Assembly (NCBI RefSeq): GCF_015752155.1
Contig: NZ_JADOVI010000016.1
Span: forward strand, 1-64,000
DNA length: 64,000 nucleotides
Origin: Cryobacterium sp. MP_M3
GTDB lineage: Bacteria; Actinomycetota; Actinomycetes; Actinomycetales; Microbacteriaceae
Direction of reading: 5' to 3'
A model generated the notes under the pieces. The model did not search any database and was not told the DNA's origin. It saw only the letters and a list, made by a program, of their open reading frames with translations. Made by a program: the position numbers and the translations under genes. Positions within the stretch are counted from its first letter, which is position 1. Each line of letters begins with the position of its first letter. Below are positions 9,601 through 17,805 of the stretch, piece by piece.

Positions 9601-9956
9601 CGGGTCTTGATCCGGTTGATGGCCTGGCTGATCCGCGACTCCGCCTTGACCAGGTCGGTGCCGTAGGTGAAGGTGGCACTCACCAGGGATGAGTTCGTGC
9701 TGCTCGTCGTCGACGTGGATTCAAGCCCGGCGATGCCTTGGATCGCGGTCTCGATCGGCGTCGACACGTCGTCGTTGACGACCTCGGGCGAGGCACCCGG
9801 GTAGCTCGTCGACACCAGCAGCTGAGGCAGCTGGAGCGAGGGAATCAGCTCCTGCTTCAGGCTGGTCAGCGCGAGGCTGCCGAAAATGGCGGCGACGATG
9901 GTGATAAGCGCGATCAGCGCCCGGTTCTTCATGCTCACAACGGCGAGGAAATGCAC
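6696..9956 (-). CDS. RND-family efflux permease (AcrB/SwrC type)
   Basis: 1086 residues, GTG start. The N-terminus IALITIVAAIFGSLALTSLKQELIP is TM1 followed by the conserved entry to the large extracellular loop. TM4 has the proton-relay pair in IAIGRVVDDSIVVIENI, and the duplicated second half has GVVTNAIVLIDLVNQ. It belongs to the hydrophobe/amphiphile exporter group; in Gram-positives this group (SwrC-like) exports surfactants and drugs without an outer-membrane partner. Residues about 480-550, the cytoplasmic linker between the two halves, are long and Gly/Ser rich, and contain three 6-residue repeats encoded by an 18-bp tandem repeat (8371-8424). No membrane-fusion partner gene lies next to it. 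Confidence 0.92.
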   Translation of the reverse strand: MHFLAVVSMKNRALIALITIVAAIFGSLALTSLKQELIPSLQLPQLLVSTSYPGASPEVVNDDVSTPIETAIQGIAGLESTSTTSSTNSSLVSATFTYGTDLVKAESRISQAINRIKTRLPDNLDPQVISGSIDDFPVISLAVSGGDQATLADDLKRSVLGDIRDVAGVREAALVGDVGRRVTITPDVAALTGRGLSTQAIRDALQQNGSLIPAGALSQDGKTLSVQAGTKLGSAEDIAALPLISRVPGAGPARIGDVATVTLGPNPVSSISRVDGKPALTIAVTKVPAANTVDVSKAVRAILPKLEGAVAGTTFTVVFDQAPFIQESIDSLTQEGFLGLIFAVLVILVFLLSVRATLVTAISIPTSVLITFIGLQSVGYSLNILTLGALTIAIGRVVDDSIVVIENIKRNLVAGIDRADTIVRAVREVAGAITASTITTVTVFLPIAFVGGSTGELFRPFALTVTIALLASLLVSLTIVPVLAYWFLRPARVRPAAAGVEPAGVGMGISTSSITGSGSIPGGGSITGGASVDSSSEERARRRRHAAAEASANVITEHPSRLQQGYLPVIRWTLTHAVTTMLLAVLVLGGTVAIVPFMKINFLGSTGQTTFRVTQTLPVGTSLAAQDAASTAVEKALRGTDGIKIVQVSIGGGSALAAFSGGAPSTSAVAYSITTDGTVKPDAVQDAVRGTLAGLKDSGEFSVTSGGGFGGSSDIAVDITAATGADLQKATDTILAAVKKLDAIKESSSNLAASRPYLAVTVNRDAAAQAGLSELALGTLVSQAMQPSVAGSIVINETTLSVYLQSATTPATTAELAALQIPTPAGPVALDTLATVAQVDGPSTLTTTKGLRTATVSATPNSNDLGTANTQMAAALAGPALPAGATATLGGVTADQTEAFQQLGIALLVAILIVYIVMVATFRSLLQPLLLLVSVPFAATGAIALQVVTGIPLGVPSLIGVLMLIGIVVTNAIVLIDLVNQYRRRGLSVREALVNGASRRLRPILMTALATIFALLPMATGLTGKGGFISQPLALVVIGGLVSSTLLTLVVLPVLYFLVEGGRERRAERRELRAVAAVEAPLRTGN
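8371..8434. repeat. Three 18-bp tandem units inside the RND gene
   Basis: Units at 8371-8388, 8389-8406 and 8407-8424, each a variant of CCCCCGGTGATCGAGCCA, closed by GTCGAGATCC. They encode SITGSG, SIPGGG and SITGGA on the minus strand. The same core (GGTGRTCGAGCC plus a C-rich end) forms the intergenic array at 30999-31076. Confidence 0.75.
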
Positions 9957-10102
9957 CTGCCCAGTATCTCATTGCAGGGTGTGCAGAATCCGTGCCGCAC
10001 CGGTCCGTGGGGTGTCGGCGGCGACGGCCCGCGCGTATTCTCGGCGGCAACGAGCCCCACCATCAGACAACATCCACTGACACCATCCACCGAGGAGAAA
10101 CC

Positions 10103-10306
10103 ATGTCCGTTGCACGCGTAACCACTCTGAGCATCCGGTCCGACACGTCGTTCGACGACGCGATCGCCTCCGGCATCGCCCGGGCGAACAAGACCCTGCG
10201 CGGCGTCTCCGGCGCCTGGGTGAAGGAACAGAAGGTGGAGGTCTCCGACGGCGCGATCACGTCGTGGGAGGTCGTGATCGAGGTGACCTTCGTGCTCGAC
10301 GACTGA
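10103..10306 (+). CDS. Dodecin flavin-binding protein
   Basis: 67 residues, the usual dodecin length. Dodecins form hollow dodecamers that bind flavin (FMN/FAD or riboflavin) and buffer its free level. The sequence has the family pattern SIRSDTSFDDAIASGIARANKTLRGVSGAWVKEQKVEV...WEVVIEVTFVLDD, with the conserved Trp in GAWVKEQ that stacks on the flavin. The ATG has a strong ribosome-binding site (GAGGAGA, 6 bases upstream); a longer frame from 9992 is unsupported. It is a single gene between the divergent RND permease and the convergent MocR gene. Confidence 0.92.
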   Translation: MSVARVTTLSIRSDTSFDDAIASGIARANKTLRGVSGAWVKEQKVEVSDGAITSWEVVIEVTFVLDD

Positions 10307-10322
10307 TTGGTGCCCGGGGGCG

Positions 10323-11783
10323 TCAGACGACGTCGGCGAGGTACCCGGTGTCCGGCACCGGATGCCGCAGCAGCGAATCCCAGGCCAGGCCGAGCACGTC
10401 GACGGCCAGGTCCATCTCGCCGGTGCTGTAACAGAACGGAATCCGCAGGAACCGTTCGAAGGCTCCGTCGAGCCCGAACCGCGGCCCGGCCGGCACGAGC
10501 AGGCCGTGGTTGCGCGCGGCGAGCGCGAGCTGGGAGCTCACCGGCAGCCCGAGGTTGACCCAGGCGGTGATGCCGCCGTCGACGTGCGGCACCTGCCAGT
10601 CGGGGAACCGCGCGGCGAGCAGCCGCTCCAGGTGGTCGCGGCCGATCCGGAGTTCGCTCCGGCGGCCCTCGAGGATCGCCGGCATCTCGGCCAGGAGGCG
10701 CACCACGATCAGTTGCTCGAGGATGGGCGTGCCCAGGTCGTTCGCCGACCTCGCGGCAACGAGCCGGCGGATCAGCGGCCGTTCAGCGCGAATCCAGCCC
10801 ACCCGCAGGCCGCCCCAGACGGTCTTGCCGACCGACCCGATGGCCACGACGTCGCCCGGCTGCCCAGGCTCGGCGTAGGCCGGGAAGGGCAGGAACTCGC
10901 CGGCCCGGTCGATGTCGAGTTCGGCGATCGTCTCGTCGACGACGAGCACCGTGCCCTGGCGGGCCGCGGCGGCCAGCACGCGCTCCCGCTGTTCGGCCGG
11001 CATGGTGCGGCCGGTCGGGTTGTGGAAGTCCGGCATCAGGTAACCGAGCACGGGGTTGCTGCGGCGGAGGGTCTGCAGGAGCGCGGTCTCGTCCCAGCCG
11101 GCGGTCGCGGCATCCTCGCCGGGCACGGCGGCCGACACGGTGACCGGCACGAGCCGGGCGCCCGCGGCGGTCAGCGCTTCGTAGGCGTGCGGGTAGGTGG
11201 GCATCTCGATCAGCACCCGGTCGCCGCGGCCGACCAGCACCCGGGCGAGCAGCGCGATCGCATGCTGGGCGCCGATCGTGACCATGATCTGTTCCGGGTC
11301 GGTGGGCAGCCCGCGGGCCCGGTACCGGTCGGCGATCGCGGCGCGAAGCTCCGGGATCCCGACGGGGTCGAAGCCGGAGCCGCCGAGCTGGCCGGGCAGG
11401 TCGCCCACGGCGGCCTGGGCGGCATCCGCGAGGCCGGCGAACGCCGGCATGGTGGCCTTGCTGAAGTCGAGGATGCCACCGGTGGCCGGCCCGGTGTGCG
11501 CCGCCGGCACCCCGGGCAGCCGCGCAAGGCTCCCTGAGCCGCGCACGCTGACCAGGAAGCCCGTGTCGCGCAGCCGGCGGTAGGCGGCCGTGACGGTCGT
11601 GCGGCTGACGCCGAGCCGCGCGCTGAGGTCGCGTTCGGCGGGCAGCCGGCTGTCGGTGGGGATGCGCCCGTCGAGGGTGAGCAGACGGATGCGGTCGGCC
11701 AGCGCCCGGTACGCGCTCCCGCCGTCGCGCCACTCCCCCAGCCTCGCCTCGAGGGCCCGCGCGCTCATCTGGTTCTCGACCAT
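10323..11783 (-). CDS. MocR-type regulator (GntR helix-turn-helix plus PLP aminotransferase-like domain), YczR-like
   Basis: 486 residues from ATG 11783; the open frame continues upstream through the divergent gene, but that part is non-coding shadow. Residues 20-90 are a GntR winged helix (DSRLPAERDLSARLGVSRTTVTAAYRRLRDTGFL). The rest is a fold-type I aminotransferase domain with MPDFHNPTGRTMP, VVDETIAELD and the PLP-lysine motif SVGKTVWGGLRVGW. MocR proteins use PLP as ligand cofactor. Divergence from a YczE-type membrane gene is the known arrangement of the YczR subgroup. A TATAGT box ending six bases before the ATG would give a leaderless mRNA. It probably controls yczE and itself. Confidence 0.9.
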   Translation of the reverse strand: MVENQMSARALEARLGEWRDGGSAYRALADRIRLLTLDGRIPTDSRLPAERDLSARLGVSRTTVTAAYRRLRDTGFLVSVRGSGSLARLPGVPAAHTGPATGGILDFSKATMPAFAGLADAAQAAVGDLPGQLGGSGFDPVGIPELRAAIADRYRARGLPTDPEQIMVTIGAQHAIALLARVLVGRGDRVLIEMPTYPHAYEALTAAGARLVPVTVSAAVPGEDAATAGWDETALLQTLRRSNPVLGYLMPDFHNPTGRTMPAEQRERVLAAAARQGTVLVVDETIAELDIDRAGEFLPFPAYAEPGQPGDVVAIGSVGKTVWGGLRVGWIRAERPLIRRLVAARSANDLGTPILEQLIVVRLLAEMPAILEGRRSELRIGRDHLERLLAARFPDWQVPHVDGGITAWVNLGLPVSSQLALAARNHGLLVPAGPRFGLDGAFERFLRIPFCYSTGEMDLAVDVLGLAWDSLLRHPVPDTGYLADVV

Positions 11784-11846
11784 GAGGCCACTATAGGGAG
11801 ATTGGCTACTTGATAACAGGCCAATAGTGCAATTGGATTGACGACT
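11784..11846. promoter_or_regulatory. Divergent promoter/operator region of yczR and yczE
   Basis: Holds ATTGG (11801-11805), CCAAT (11821-11825) and ATTGG (11832-11836). The first pair makes an inverted repeat centred near 11813, and the first and third are direct repeats. A minus-strand TATAGT (11790-11795) is a likely -10 for the regulator gene. Mixed direct and inverted half-sites suit MocR proteins. The site assignment is inference. Confidence 0.5.
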
Positions 11847-12521
11847 ATGACCCGTCGCCTCTCCCAACTGCTCATTGGCCTCTTTCTTTATGGCCTTGGG
11901 ATCGCGCTGATCGTGCGCGGCGAGATCGGCGTCGCCCCGTGGGACGTGCTCACCCAGGGCATCGACAGCCATACCCATCTGGGCTTCGGCCTGATCACGG
12001 TGCTGATGAGCGGCGTCGTGCTCCTGCTCTGGATCCCGATCCGGCAGAAGCCCGGCATCGGCACGGTGCTGAACGCCCTGCTGGTCGGGCCCTCCGCGGA
12101 CGTGGGCCTCTGGCTGATCCCGCCGGGCCAGGAGCTCTGGCTGCGCGTGATCTTCTTCGCGGCCGGGCTGCTCGTGCTGGCGGTCGCGACCGGCCTCTAC
12201 ATTGGCGCGCACTTCGGCCCCGGCCCCCGCGACGGCCTGATGACCGGCCTGCACAAGCGCACCGGCTGGCGGATCTGGGTGGTGCGCACCGGCATCGAGG
12301 TGGTCGTGCTGGGCGCCGGCTGGCTGCTCGGCGGAAACGTCGGCGTGGGCACGGTGCTCTTCGCGGTGCTCGTCGGCCCGCTCTGCAACTGGACGATCCC
12401 GTTCTTCGCGATCAAGCGCCCCGCCGAGGCGGAGGCCGTGCCCACGCACCCCGGCCTCGAAGAGGCTCTCGAGGGCTCCGCCGTCCCGTCCGAACCCTCG
12501 ATCGACAGCCCCGCCAACTGA
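11847..12521 (+). CDS. YczE/YitT-family integral membrane protein
   Basis: About 224 residues from ATG 11847 (a TTG at 11838 is also possible). Five or so hydrophobic segments: LLIGLFLYGLGIALIV, LITVLMSGVVLLLWIPI, VIFFAAGLLVLAVATGLYIG, WVVRTGIEVVVLGAGWLLGG and VLFAVLVGPLCNWTIPFF. Conserved loops GEIGVAPWDVLTQGI and GPGPRDGLMTGL are hallmarks of the YczE family, of unknown transport function. The C-terminal 30 residues are acidic and polar. It is divergent from its probable regulator, the MocR protein. Confidence 0.85.
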   Translation: MTRRLSQLLIGLFLYGLGIALIVRGEIGVAPWDVLTQGIDSHTHLGFGLITVLMSGVVLLLWIPIRQKPGIGTVLNALLVGPSADVGLWLIPPGQELWLRVIFFAAGLLVLAVATGLYIGAHFGPGPRDGLMTGLHKRTGWRIWVVRTGIEVVVLGAGWLLGGNVGVGTVLFAVLVGPLCNWTIPFFAIKRPAEAEAVPTHPGLEEALEGSAVPSEPSIDSPAN

Positions 12522-12556
12522 GGCCTCCACCCGGAGGCCGATGCTGAGAAGTCGGT

Positions 12557-12577
12557 GGCGATTGTTGAACAATCGCC
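12557..12577. promoter_or_regulatory. Palindromic operator upstream of pxpA
   Basis: Perfect 21-bp palindrome: arms GGCGATTGTT and AACAATCGCC around a single G. Its core ATTGTTGAACAAT recurs as ATTGTTCAACAAT at 19934-19946 in front of the other outer gene of the cluster. The TTGTNNACAA-like shape suits FCD-type GntR regulators, so the GntR protein encoded at 16969 is the likely binder. A second short palindrome TAAGG-CAT-CCTTA follows at 12583-12595. Confidence 0.7.
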
Positions 12578-12630
12578 GGAAGTAAGGCATCCTTAGTCAA
12601 AACTTCCCGCAAGGGACGGAGGGGATAAGG

Positions 12631-13419
12631 ATGTCCACCATCGACGTGAACAGCATCGAGCTGAGCGGTATCGACCTGAACAGCGACGTCGGAGAGTCCT
12701 TCGGCAACTGGAGCCTCGGCGACGACGCCGCCATCATCTCCTCGGTGTCGAGCGTGAACGTCGCGTGCGCGTTCCACGCCGGCGACCCGAGCACGATCAG
12801 GGCCACCTGCGCCGCGGCGGCCGCGGCACAGGTCACGGTCGGCGCGCATCCGGGCTACCGCGACCTCGCCGGCTTCGGCCGGCGCTTCATCGACATGGCC
12901 CCCGGCCACCTCACCGACGAGGTCATCTACCAGATCGGCGCGCTCCAGGCCCTGGCCGCGGTCGCCGGCACACGCGTCAGCTACGTGAAACCGCACGGCG
13001 CGCTCTACAACGCGATCGCGCACCACACCGTGCAGGCGCAGGCCGTGGTGGACGCCATCATGGCGGTCGATTCCGGCCTCCCGGTGATGGTGCTGCCGAA
13101 TTCCGAGATCCAGCGGCTCGCCGACGCGGCAGGGCTCCGCACGGTCGTCGAGGCGTTCGCCGACCGCGCCTACAACCCCGACGGGTCCCTGGCTTCGCGC
13201 AGCCTGCCCGGCGCCGTGATCGTCGACCCGGCCAGGGTCACCGAGCAGGCCCTCCGGCTGGCGGCCGATCGCCAGGTGCGGGCGGTCGACGGCACGTTCC
13301 TCGATGTGCCCGTCGAGAGCATCTGCCTGCACGGGGACACTCCCGGCGCGGTCGCCCTGGCCGCCCAGGTGCGCACTGCGCTGCAGGATGCCGGCATCCC
13401 GATCCGAAGCTTCGTCTAG
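12631..13419 (+). CDS. pxpA: 5-oxoprolinase subunit A (LamB/YcsF family)
   Basis: 262 residues. PxpA works with PxpB and PxpC to hydrolyse 5-oxoproline to glutamate with ATP. Family motifs are clear: [13 protein letters not shown] (19-31), [44 protein letters not shown], and a C-terminal [15 protein letters not shown]. The ATG has a purine-rich ribosome-binding site (GGAGGGGATAAGG). It is first in an operon with the fused PxpB-PxpC gene three bases downstream, then a biotin carboxylase and a GntR regulator. A palindromic operator lies 53-73 bases upstream of the start. Confidence 0.93.
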   Translation: MSTIDVNSIELSGIDLNSDVGESFGNWSLGDDAAIISSVSSVNVACAFHAGDPSTIRATCAAAAAAQVTVGAHPGYRDLAGFGRRFIDMAPGHLTDEVIYQIGALQALAAVAGTRVSYVKPHGALYNAIAHHTVQAQAVVDAIMAVDSGLPVMVLPNSEIQRLADAAGLRTVVEAFADRAYNPDGSLASRSLPGAVIVDPARVTEQALRLAADRQVRAVDGTFLDVPVESICLHGDTPGAVALAAQVRTALQDAGIPIRSFV

Positions 13420-13422
13420 CCC

Positions 13423-15063
13423 GTGACGGGGTCGACTCGCGGCATCCGCGCCATCCGTGCCGTCGGCGATCGCGCCGTGCTGGTCGAACTGGACAGCCTC
13501 GCCGATGTGCTCGGCCTGCAGGCCCGGCTTCAGGAGGATCCGATCGACGGCCAGCTCGACGTGCTCGCGGCAGCCACGACCGTGCTCGTCACGGCCGTCT
13601 CCGCCGCGGCCGCCCGCGGGTTCGCCGCCGAGTTGCGAGGCCGCGACGTGACCCGGGCGCCGCACCCGGACACGACCCTCGTGCTGATCGACACCGTCTA
13701 TGACGGCGAGGACCTCGCCCTCGTCGCCGCCGAAACCGGCCTCAGTCAGGACGGGGTCATCGCCGCCCACACGGGCCAGACCTGGACCGCCGCGTTCGGC
13801 GGCTTCGCCCCCGGCTTCGTCTACCTGACCGGCGAGACCCCGGCGCTCGTCGCGCCCCGGCGCGCCGAGCCGCGCAGCGCGGTGCCCGCCGGGTCGGTCG
13901 CCCTCGCCGGCGACTACTCCGCCGTCTATCCACGGGCCTCCCCCGGCGGCTGGCAGCTGATCGGCCGCACGGATGCCCGGATGTGGGATCTCGACCGAGC
14001 CCGGCCTGCCCTCGTGCGGCCCGGCAACCGGGTGCGATTCCGTGCGGTGCGCGAGTTCGTCGTCGCGGCTGCGGGCTCGACGAACGCGGCAGTCGAGGCC
14101 GCGGAGGGCGAGCGGAGCCACGGGATCCTCGTGGTCTCCCCCGGCCTGCAGACCACCGTGCAGGACCTCGGCCGTCCCGGCTTCGCCGACCTCGGCGTGG
14201 CAAGCTCCGGCGCGCTCGACCGCGGCGCCCTCCGCCGGGCCAACCACATCGTCGGCAATCCGGCCACGGCCGCCGTGCTCGAGAACGCCCTCGGCGGGCT
14301 CGTCCTCACGGCAGAGACCGACCAGGTGCTGGCCGTCACGGGCGCGCCGATGAGCCTCACGGTCACGGCGCCCGGCATCACACCCGGCGGCACGCCCGGC
14401 ACTGCTCCCGTGCGCCGCGAGCCGCCGATGGACGCCCCCATCTCCCTGCTCGCGGGTGAGACGCTCACCCTCGGCCCGCCCCGCGCCGGGGTGCGCAGCT
14501 ACCTGGCCTTCCGCGGCGGGATCGACGTACCCCCGGTGCTCGGCAGCCGCTCCACCGACACCATGTCCGGGATCGGCCCGGCCCCGCTCGTCGCCGGCGA
14601 CCACCTCCGGATGCTTCCTGCCGCCCCCGGCAGCGCCGTGCACGGCCCCGAGATCCCGCCGGCCCCGCCGGCCGAGGTCACGGTGCTGCGCTTCGTGCCC
14701 GGGCCGCGCGCGGACTGGTTCGACGCGGCATCCGTCGCCCGGCTCGCCGAGAACGAGTGGGCGGTGAGCGCGCAATCGAACCGGATCGGCCTCCGTCTCG
14801 ACGGCGAGCCGCTCGTGCGGTCCAGGCCGGGTGAGCTCGCCAGCGAGGGCACCGTGAAGGGCGCCGTGCAGGTGCCGCCGTCGGGCCTGCCCGTCCTGTT
14901 CCTCGCCGACCACCCCGTCACGGGCGGCTATCCGGTGATCGGGGTCGTGCTGGCCGAGGACCTCGACCTGGCCGCCCAGCTGCCCACCGGCGCCCGCATC
15001 CGGTTCGACGCGGCACCCGGCGGCGCACCCTCGATCGTCCCCATCCCCGCAACGGAGAGCTGA
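13423..15063 (+). CDS. Fused 5-oxoprolinase subunits B and C (biotin-dependent carboxyltransferase-like)
   Basis: 546 residues, GTG start. Residues about 7-210 are the KipI/PxpB domain ([11 protein letters not shown]..., [42 protein letters not shown]). Residues about 228-540 are the KipA/PxpC domain ([72 protein letters not shown]). In E. coli these are two proteins; here they are joined as in urea-amidolyase-type enzymes. Both domains are related to carboxyltransferases of biotin enzymes, and a biotin carboxylase gene follows after four bases. The role is hydrolysis of 5-oxoproline with PxpA; whether biotin takes part is untested. Confidence 0.92.
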   Translation: MTGSTRGIRAIRAVGDRAVLVELDSLADVLGLQARLQEDPIDGQLDVLAAATTVLVTAVSAAAARGFAAELRGRDVTRAPHPDTTLVLIDTVYDGEDLALVAAETGLSQDGVIAAHTGQTWTAAFGGFAPGFVYLTGETPALVAPRRAEPRSAVPAGSVALAGDYSAVYPRASPGGWQLIGRTDARMWDLDRARPALVRPGNRVRFRAVREFVVAAAGSTNAAVEAAEGERSHGILVVSPGLQTTVQDLGRPGFADLGVASSGALDRGALRRANHIVGNPATAAVLENALGGLVLTAETDQVLAVTGAPMSLTVTAPGITPGGTPGTAPVRREPPMDAPISLLAGETLTLGPPRAGVRSYLAFRGGIDVPPVLGSRSTDTMSGIGPAPLVAGDHLRMLPAAPGSAVHGPEIPPAPPAEVTVLRFVPGPRADWFDAASVARLAENEWAVSAQSNRIGLRLDGEPLVRSRPGELASEGTVKGAVQVPPSGLPVLFLADHPVTGGYPVIGVVLAEDLDLAAQLPTGARIRFDAAPGGAPSIVPIPATES

Positions 15064-15067
15064 GACC

Positions 15068-16867
15068 ATGCAGAAAGTCCTGATTGCCAATCGCGGCGAG
15101 ATCGCGGTGCGCATCATCCGCGCCTGCGACGATGCCGGCCTCGAATCCGTCGCCGTGTATGCGGGGGTCGACGCCGACGCCCTGCACGTGAACGCCGCCA
15201 CCGAAGCCTGGGCACTGGGCGGGGACAGCCCGGCCGACAGCTACCTCAACGTGGCCAGGCTGCTCGACATCGCCCGCCGGTCGGGCGCCGACGCGGTGCA
15301 CCCCGGCTACGGCTTCCTCTCGGAGAACGCCGACTTCGCCCAGGCCGTGCTGGACGCCGGCCTGGTCTGGATCGGCCCGGCACCGGAGGCCATCCGGGTG
15401 CTCGGCAACAAGGTCTCGGCCAGGGAACTCGCGATCCGGGTCGGCGCTCCCCTCGTGGCCGGGTCGGAGGGCACCGTCGAAACGGCGGCCGACGTGCGCG
15501 CCTTCGCGATGGAGCACGGCCTCCCGGTCGCGATCAAGGCGGCCTTCGGCGGCGGCGGGCGCGGGCTCAAGGTGGTCTGGGACATGGATGCGATCGAGGA
15601 GTCCTTCGACTCGGCCGTGCGCGAGTCGACGGCCGCGTTCGGCCGCGGCGAATGCTTCGTCGAGCGCTTCCTGCACAAGCCCCGCCACGTCGAGGCGCAG
15701 ATCCTCGCCGACACCCGCGGCAACGTCATCGTCGTCGGCACCCGGGACTGCTCGCTGCAGCGCCGCAACCAGAAGCTCGTCGAGGAGGCGCCGGCGCCGT
15801 TCCTCACGTCCGCCCAGCGCGCGCAGATCTACACCTCGGCCAAGGCCATCTGCCGGGCTGCCGGCTACACCGGCGCGGGCACCGTCGAGTACCTGCTCGC
15901 CCAGGACGGCACCATCTCGTTCCTCGAGGTGAACACCCGGCTGCAGGTCGAGCATCCGATCACCGAGGAGACCAGCGGGATCGACCTCGTGCTCGCCCAG
16001 CTGACCATCGCAGCCGGCGGTCCACTTCCGGTGGCGGCCGACCCCGAGCCGCGCGGGCACTCCTTCGAGTTCCGGATCAACGCCGAGGATGTCGGGCGCG
16101 GGTTCCTGCCGTGCCCCGGCACCGTGGCGACGTTCACCGTGCCGACCGGGCCGGGCATCCGCGTCGACACGGGAGTGCGGGCCGGCGGCCTCGTCCCGGC
16201 CCAGTTCGACTCCCTGCTGGCCAAGCTCATCGTCACCGGGGCAGACCGCCAGCAGGCGCTCCGCCGCGCCCGGCGGGCCCTGGCCGAGTTCGAGATCACC
16301 GGCCTGCCGACGGTGCTGCCGTTCCACCGGGCCGTGGTGCGGGCACCGGCGTTCACCGGCACCGACCGGCTCGGCGTGCACACCGGCTGGATCCAGGCCG
16401 ACTTCACCGAGCAGCTGCCGAGCGACCCCCAGTTCAACCCGGCGGCCCCCGAGGCACCCCGCCACACCATCAGCATCGAGGTCGACGGCCGGCGGATGGC
16501 GCTCGGCCTGCCGGCGGGCCTGCTCGACGCGCTCGTGCGCGGTGCGAGGCCGGGAAACGGCCCAGCGGATGGCTCGGCGGCCGGTGCGTTCTCGGCCGAG
16601 GGCACGGCCGGCACCGCCACCGGCACAGGCAGCCCGGCGTCGCACGCCGACCCGAGCATCCTCAGCGCCACGATGGGCGGTTCGGTCGTGAAATGGCTGG
16701 TGGAACCCGGCACCGCGGTGACCGAGGGCGACCCGGTGCTCGTGCTCGAAGCCATGAAGATGGAGTCGATCGTGACGGCTCACCGCACCGGCATCCTGCG
16801 GAACCCGAGCGTGCACCCCGGCGACGCCGTGGCCGCGAACTCCGCCGTGGCCTCCATCGGCGACTGA
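15068..16867 (+). CDS. Biotin carboxylase with C-terminal biotinyl domain
   Basis: 599 residues. The N-terminal domain starts [23 protein letters not shown]-grasp motifs include [35 protein letters not shown] and [15 protein letters not shown]. Residues from about 520 are a biotinyl domain, with the acceptor lysine in [11 protein letters not shown] (about Lys564). Residues 495-525 are a Gly/Ala/Ser linker. The enzyme would carboxylate its own biotin using ATP and bicarbonate. It sits directly behind the PxpB-PxpC gene, which lacks a separate acyl-CoA carboxyltransferase partner, so its natural partner is probably that fused protein. A general acyl-CoA carboxylase role is the alternative and is less supported by position. 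Confidence 0.9.
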   Translation: MQKVLIANRGEIAVRIIRACDDAGLESVAVYAGVDADALHVNAATEAWALGGDSPADSYLNVARLLDIARRSGADAVHPGYGFLSENADFAQAVLDAGLVWIGPAPEAIRVLGNKVSARELAIRVGAPLVAGSEGTVETAADVRAFAMEHGLPVAIKAAFGGGGRGLKVVWDMDAIEESFDSAVRESTAAFGRGECFVERFLHKPRHVEAQILADTRGNVIVVGTRDCSLQRRNQKLVEEAPAPFLTSAQRAQIYTSAKAICRAAGYTGAGTVEYLLAQDGTISFLEVNTRLQVEHPITEETSGIDLVLAQLTIAAGGPLPVAADPEPRGHSFEFRINAEDVGRGFLPCPGTVATFTVPTGPGIRVDTGVRAGGLVPAQFDSLLAKLIVTGADRQQALRRARRALAEFEITGLPTVLPFHRAVVRAPAFTGTDRLGVHTGWIQADFTEQLPSDPQFNPAAPEAPRHTISIEVDGRRMALGLPAGLLDALVRGARPGNGPADGSAAGAFSAEGTAGTATGTGSPASHADPSILSATMGGSVVKWLVEPGTAVTEGDPVLVLEAMKMESIVTAHRTGILRNPSVHPGDAVAANSAVASIGD

Positions 16868-16968
16868 GCCGGACCCGCCCGCACCATGACGACCCGGAAC
16901 GGGACTGCCCTCAGCGGGACGGCCCGCAACGGGACTGCCCTGGACGCGCCAGCCCGTATCGTGGCAGC

Positions 16969-17673
16969 ATGACCCTCGCCGAGATCCTGGACGACCTCCG
17001 CCGCACCCGGGCGTCCGGCCTGCACGCCGAAACCGGCCTGTGGGTGGCCGGGGTGCTGCGCGAGCAGATCGCCGCCGGGAGGCTCGAGCCCGGCACCAAA
17101 CTGCCCGAGGAAACCCTGGGCGACGCGCTCGGAGTGTCCCGGAATACCCTGCGGGAGGCATTCTCCACCCTGAGCGCCGAGCGCGTGGTCACCAGGTTCC
17201 CCAACCGCGGGGTCTTCGTGTCCCGGCCGACGACCGACGATATCCGGGAGATCTACCGGGTGCGGCGCTATCTCGAGCCGGCCGCCGTGACCTGGACCCC
17301 CGCGGCCGATCTCGGCCCCGTCTGCCTCGCACCACTGGGCCAGGCGGTCGAACGGGCGCGCGCCGCCAGGGACGCCGGGTCGATCCCGGGCATGGCCGGG
17401 GCCAACCAGGACTTCCATGCCGGGATCGTGGCGCTGGCCGGCAGCGATCGCCTGGACCAGCTGATGAGCCAGGTGCTTGCCGAGATGCGCCTGGTCTTCC
17501 ATTCCATGGCCGAGAACGCGCTGTTCCACGCGCCCTACGTCGAGGAGAACGCCCGGATCGTGTCACTGCTCGCGGAGGGACGCCAGTCCGACGCCGCCAC
17601 CGTGCTGGCCGACTACCTCGTTCGCGCCGAGGCCCAGCTGCTCGCCGCCGTCGCCGCCCGCGCCGGCGGCTGA
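16969..17673 (+). CDS. GntR-family regulator, FCD type
   Basis: 234 residues from ATG 16969. The winged helix spans about 24-90 (LWVAGVLREQIAAGRLEPGTKLPEETLGDALGVSRNTLREAFSTL). The C-terminal helical FCD domain has the metal-ligand pattern D..FH (NQDFHAGIVALAGSDRL) and a later YVEENARIV histidine-poor helix. It is last gene on the plus strand of the 5-oxoproline cluster and probably represses it through the ATTGTT-N-AACAAT operators at 12557 and 19933. The ligand could be 5-oxoproline or a related acid; that is inference. No copy of the operator lies directly in front of this gene. Confidence 0.88.
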   Translation: MTLAEILDDLRRTRASGLHAETGLWVAGVLREQIAAGRLEPGTKLPEETLGDALGVSRNTLREAFSTLSAERVVTRFPNRGVFVSRPTTDDIREIYRVRRYLEPAAVTWTPAADLGPVCLAPLGQAVERARAARDAGSIPGMAGANQDFHAGIVALAGSDRLDQLMSQVLAEMRLVFHSMAENALFHAPYVEENARIVSLLAEGRQSDAATVLADYLVRAEAQLLAAVAARAGG

Positions 17674-17757
17674 TTCAGGAGATCCGACCCCAGGCTCCGC
17701 GCCGGGTCCCGGACCAGTGCGGTCGCCCGGCCGCGCGCGGAGAATCTCCTGAGTCAG
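17670..17757. terminator. Long inverted repeat between convergent genes
   Basis: Arms 17670-17684 and 17743-17757 match at 13 of 15 positions (core TCAGGAGAT / ATCTCCTGA), enclosing a GC-rich 58-base loop that can fold further. It sits between the stops of the convergent GntR and YcsI genes and could serve as a bidirectional terminator. There is no T-run. Confidence 0.5.
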
Positions 17758-17805
17758 GCACGACGCGACCCGATTGCTGCGGGATTGCGGCGGGATGACG
17801 CGCGG

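Noticed and set aside
8229-9692. Plus-strand open frame of about 487 codons opposite the RND gene
   Set aside because: Composition (Arg/Asp/Gly/His rich) and absence of any fold signature show it is an antisense shadow of the RND permease.
11784-12590. N-terminal extension of the MocR regulator frame
   Set aside because: The extra 269 codons are antisense to the divergent yczE gene; ATG 11783 with its adjacent TATAGT box is the natural start.
12583-12595. DtxR/IdeR-type iron box TAAGG-CAT-CCTTA upstream of pxpA
   Set aside because: Only a short palindrome with partial resemblance to the 19-bp consensus; not enough to claim iron control.
12412-15201. Minus-strand open frame of about 929 codons
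   Set aside because: It lies antisense to the yczE 3' end, pxpA and pxpB-pxpC, has no ribosome-binding site and its translation is low-complexity Gly/Asp/Arg/His typical of antisense frames in high-GC DNA.
15068-16867. Biotin carboxylase as the housekeeping acetyl-CoA carboxylase subunit
   Set aside because: Possible, but position between pxpB-pxpC and the cluster's GntR gene, and no acyl-CoA carboxyltransferase gene nearby, make a cluster-specific role more likely.
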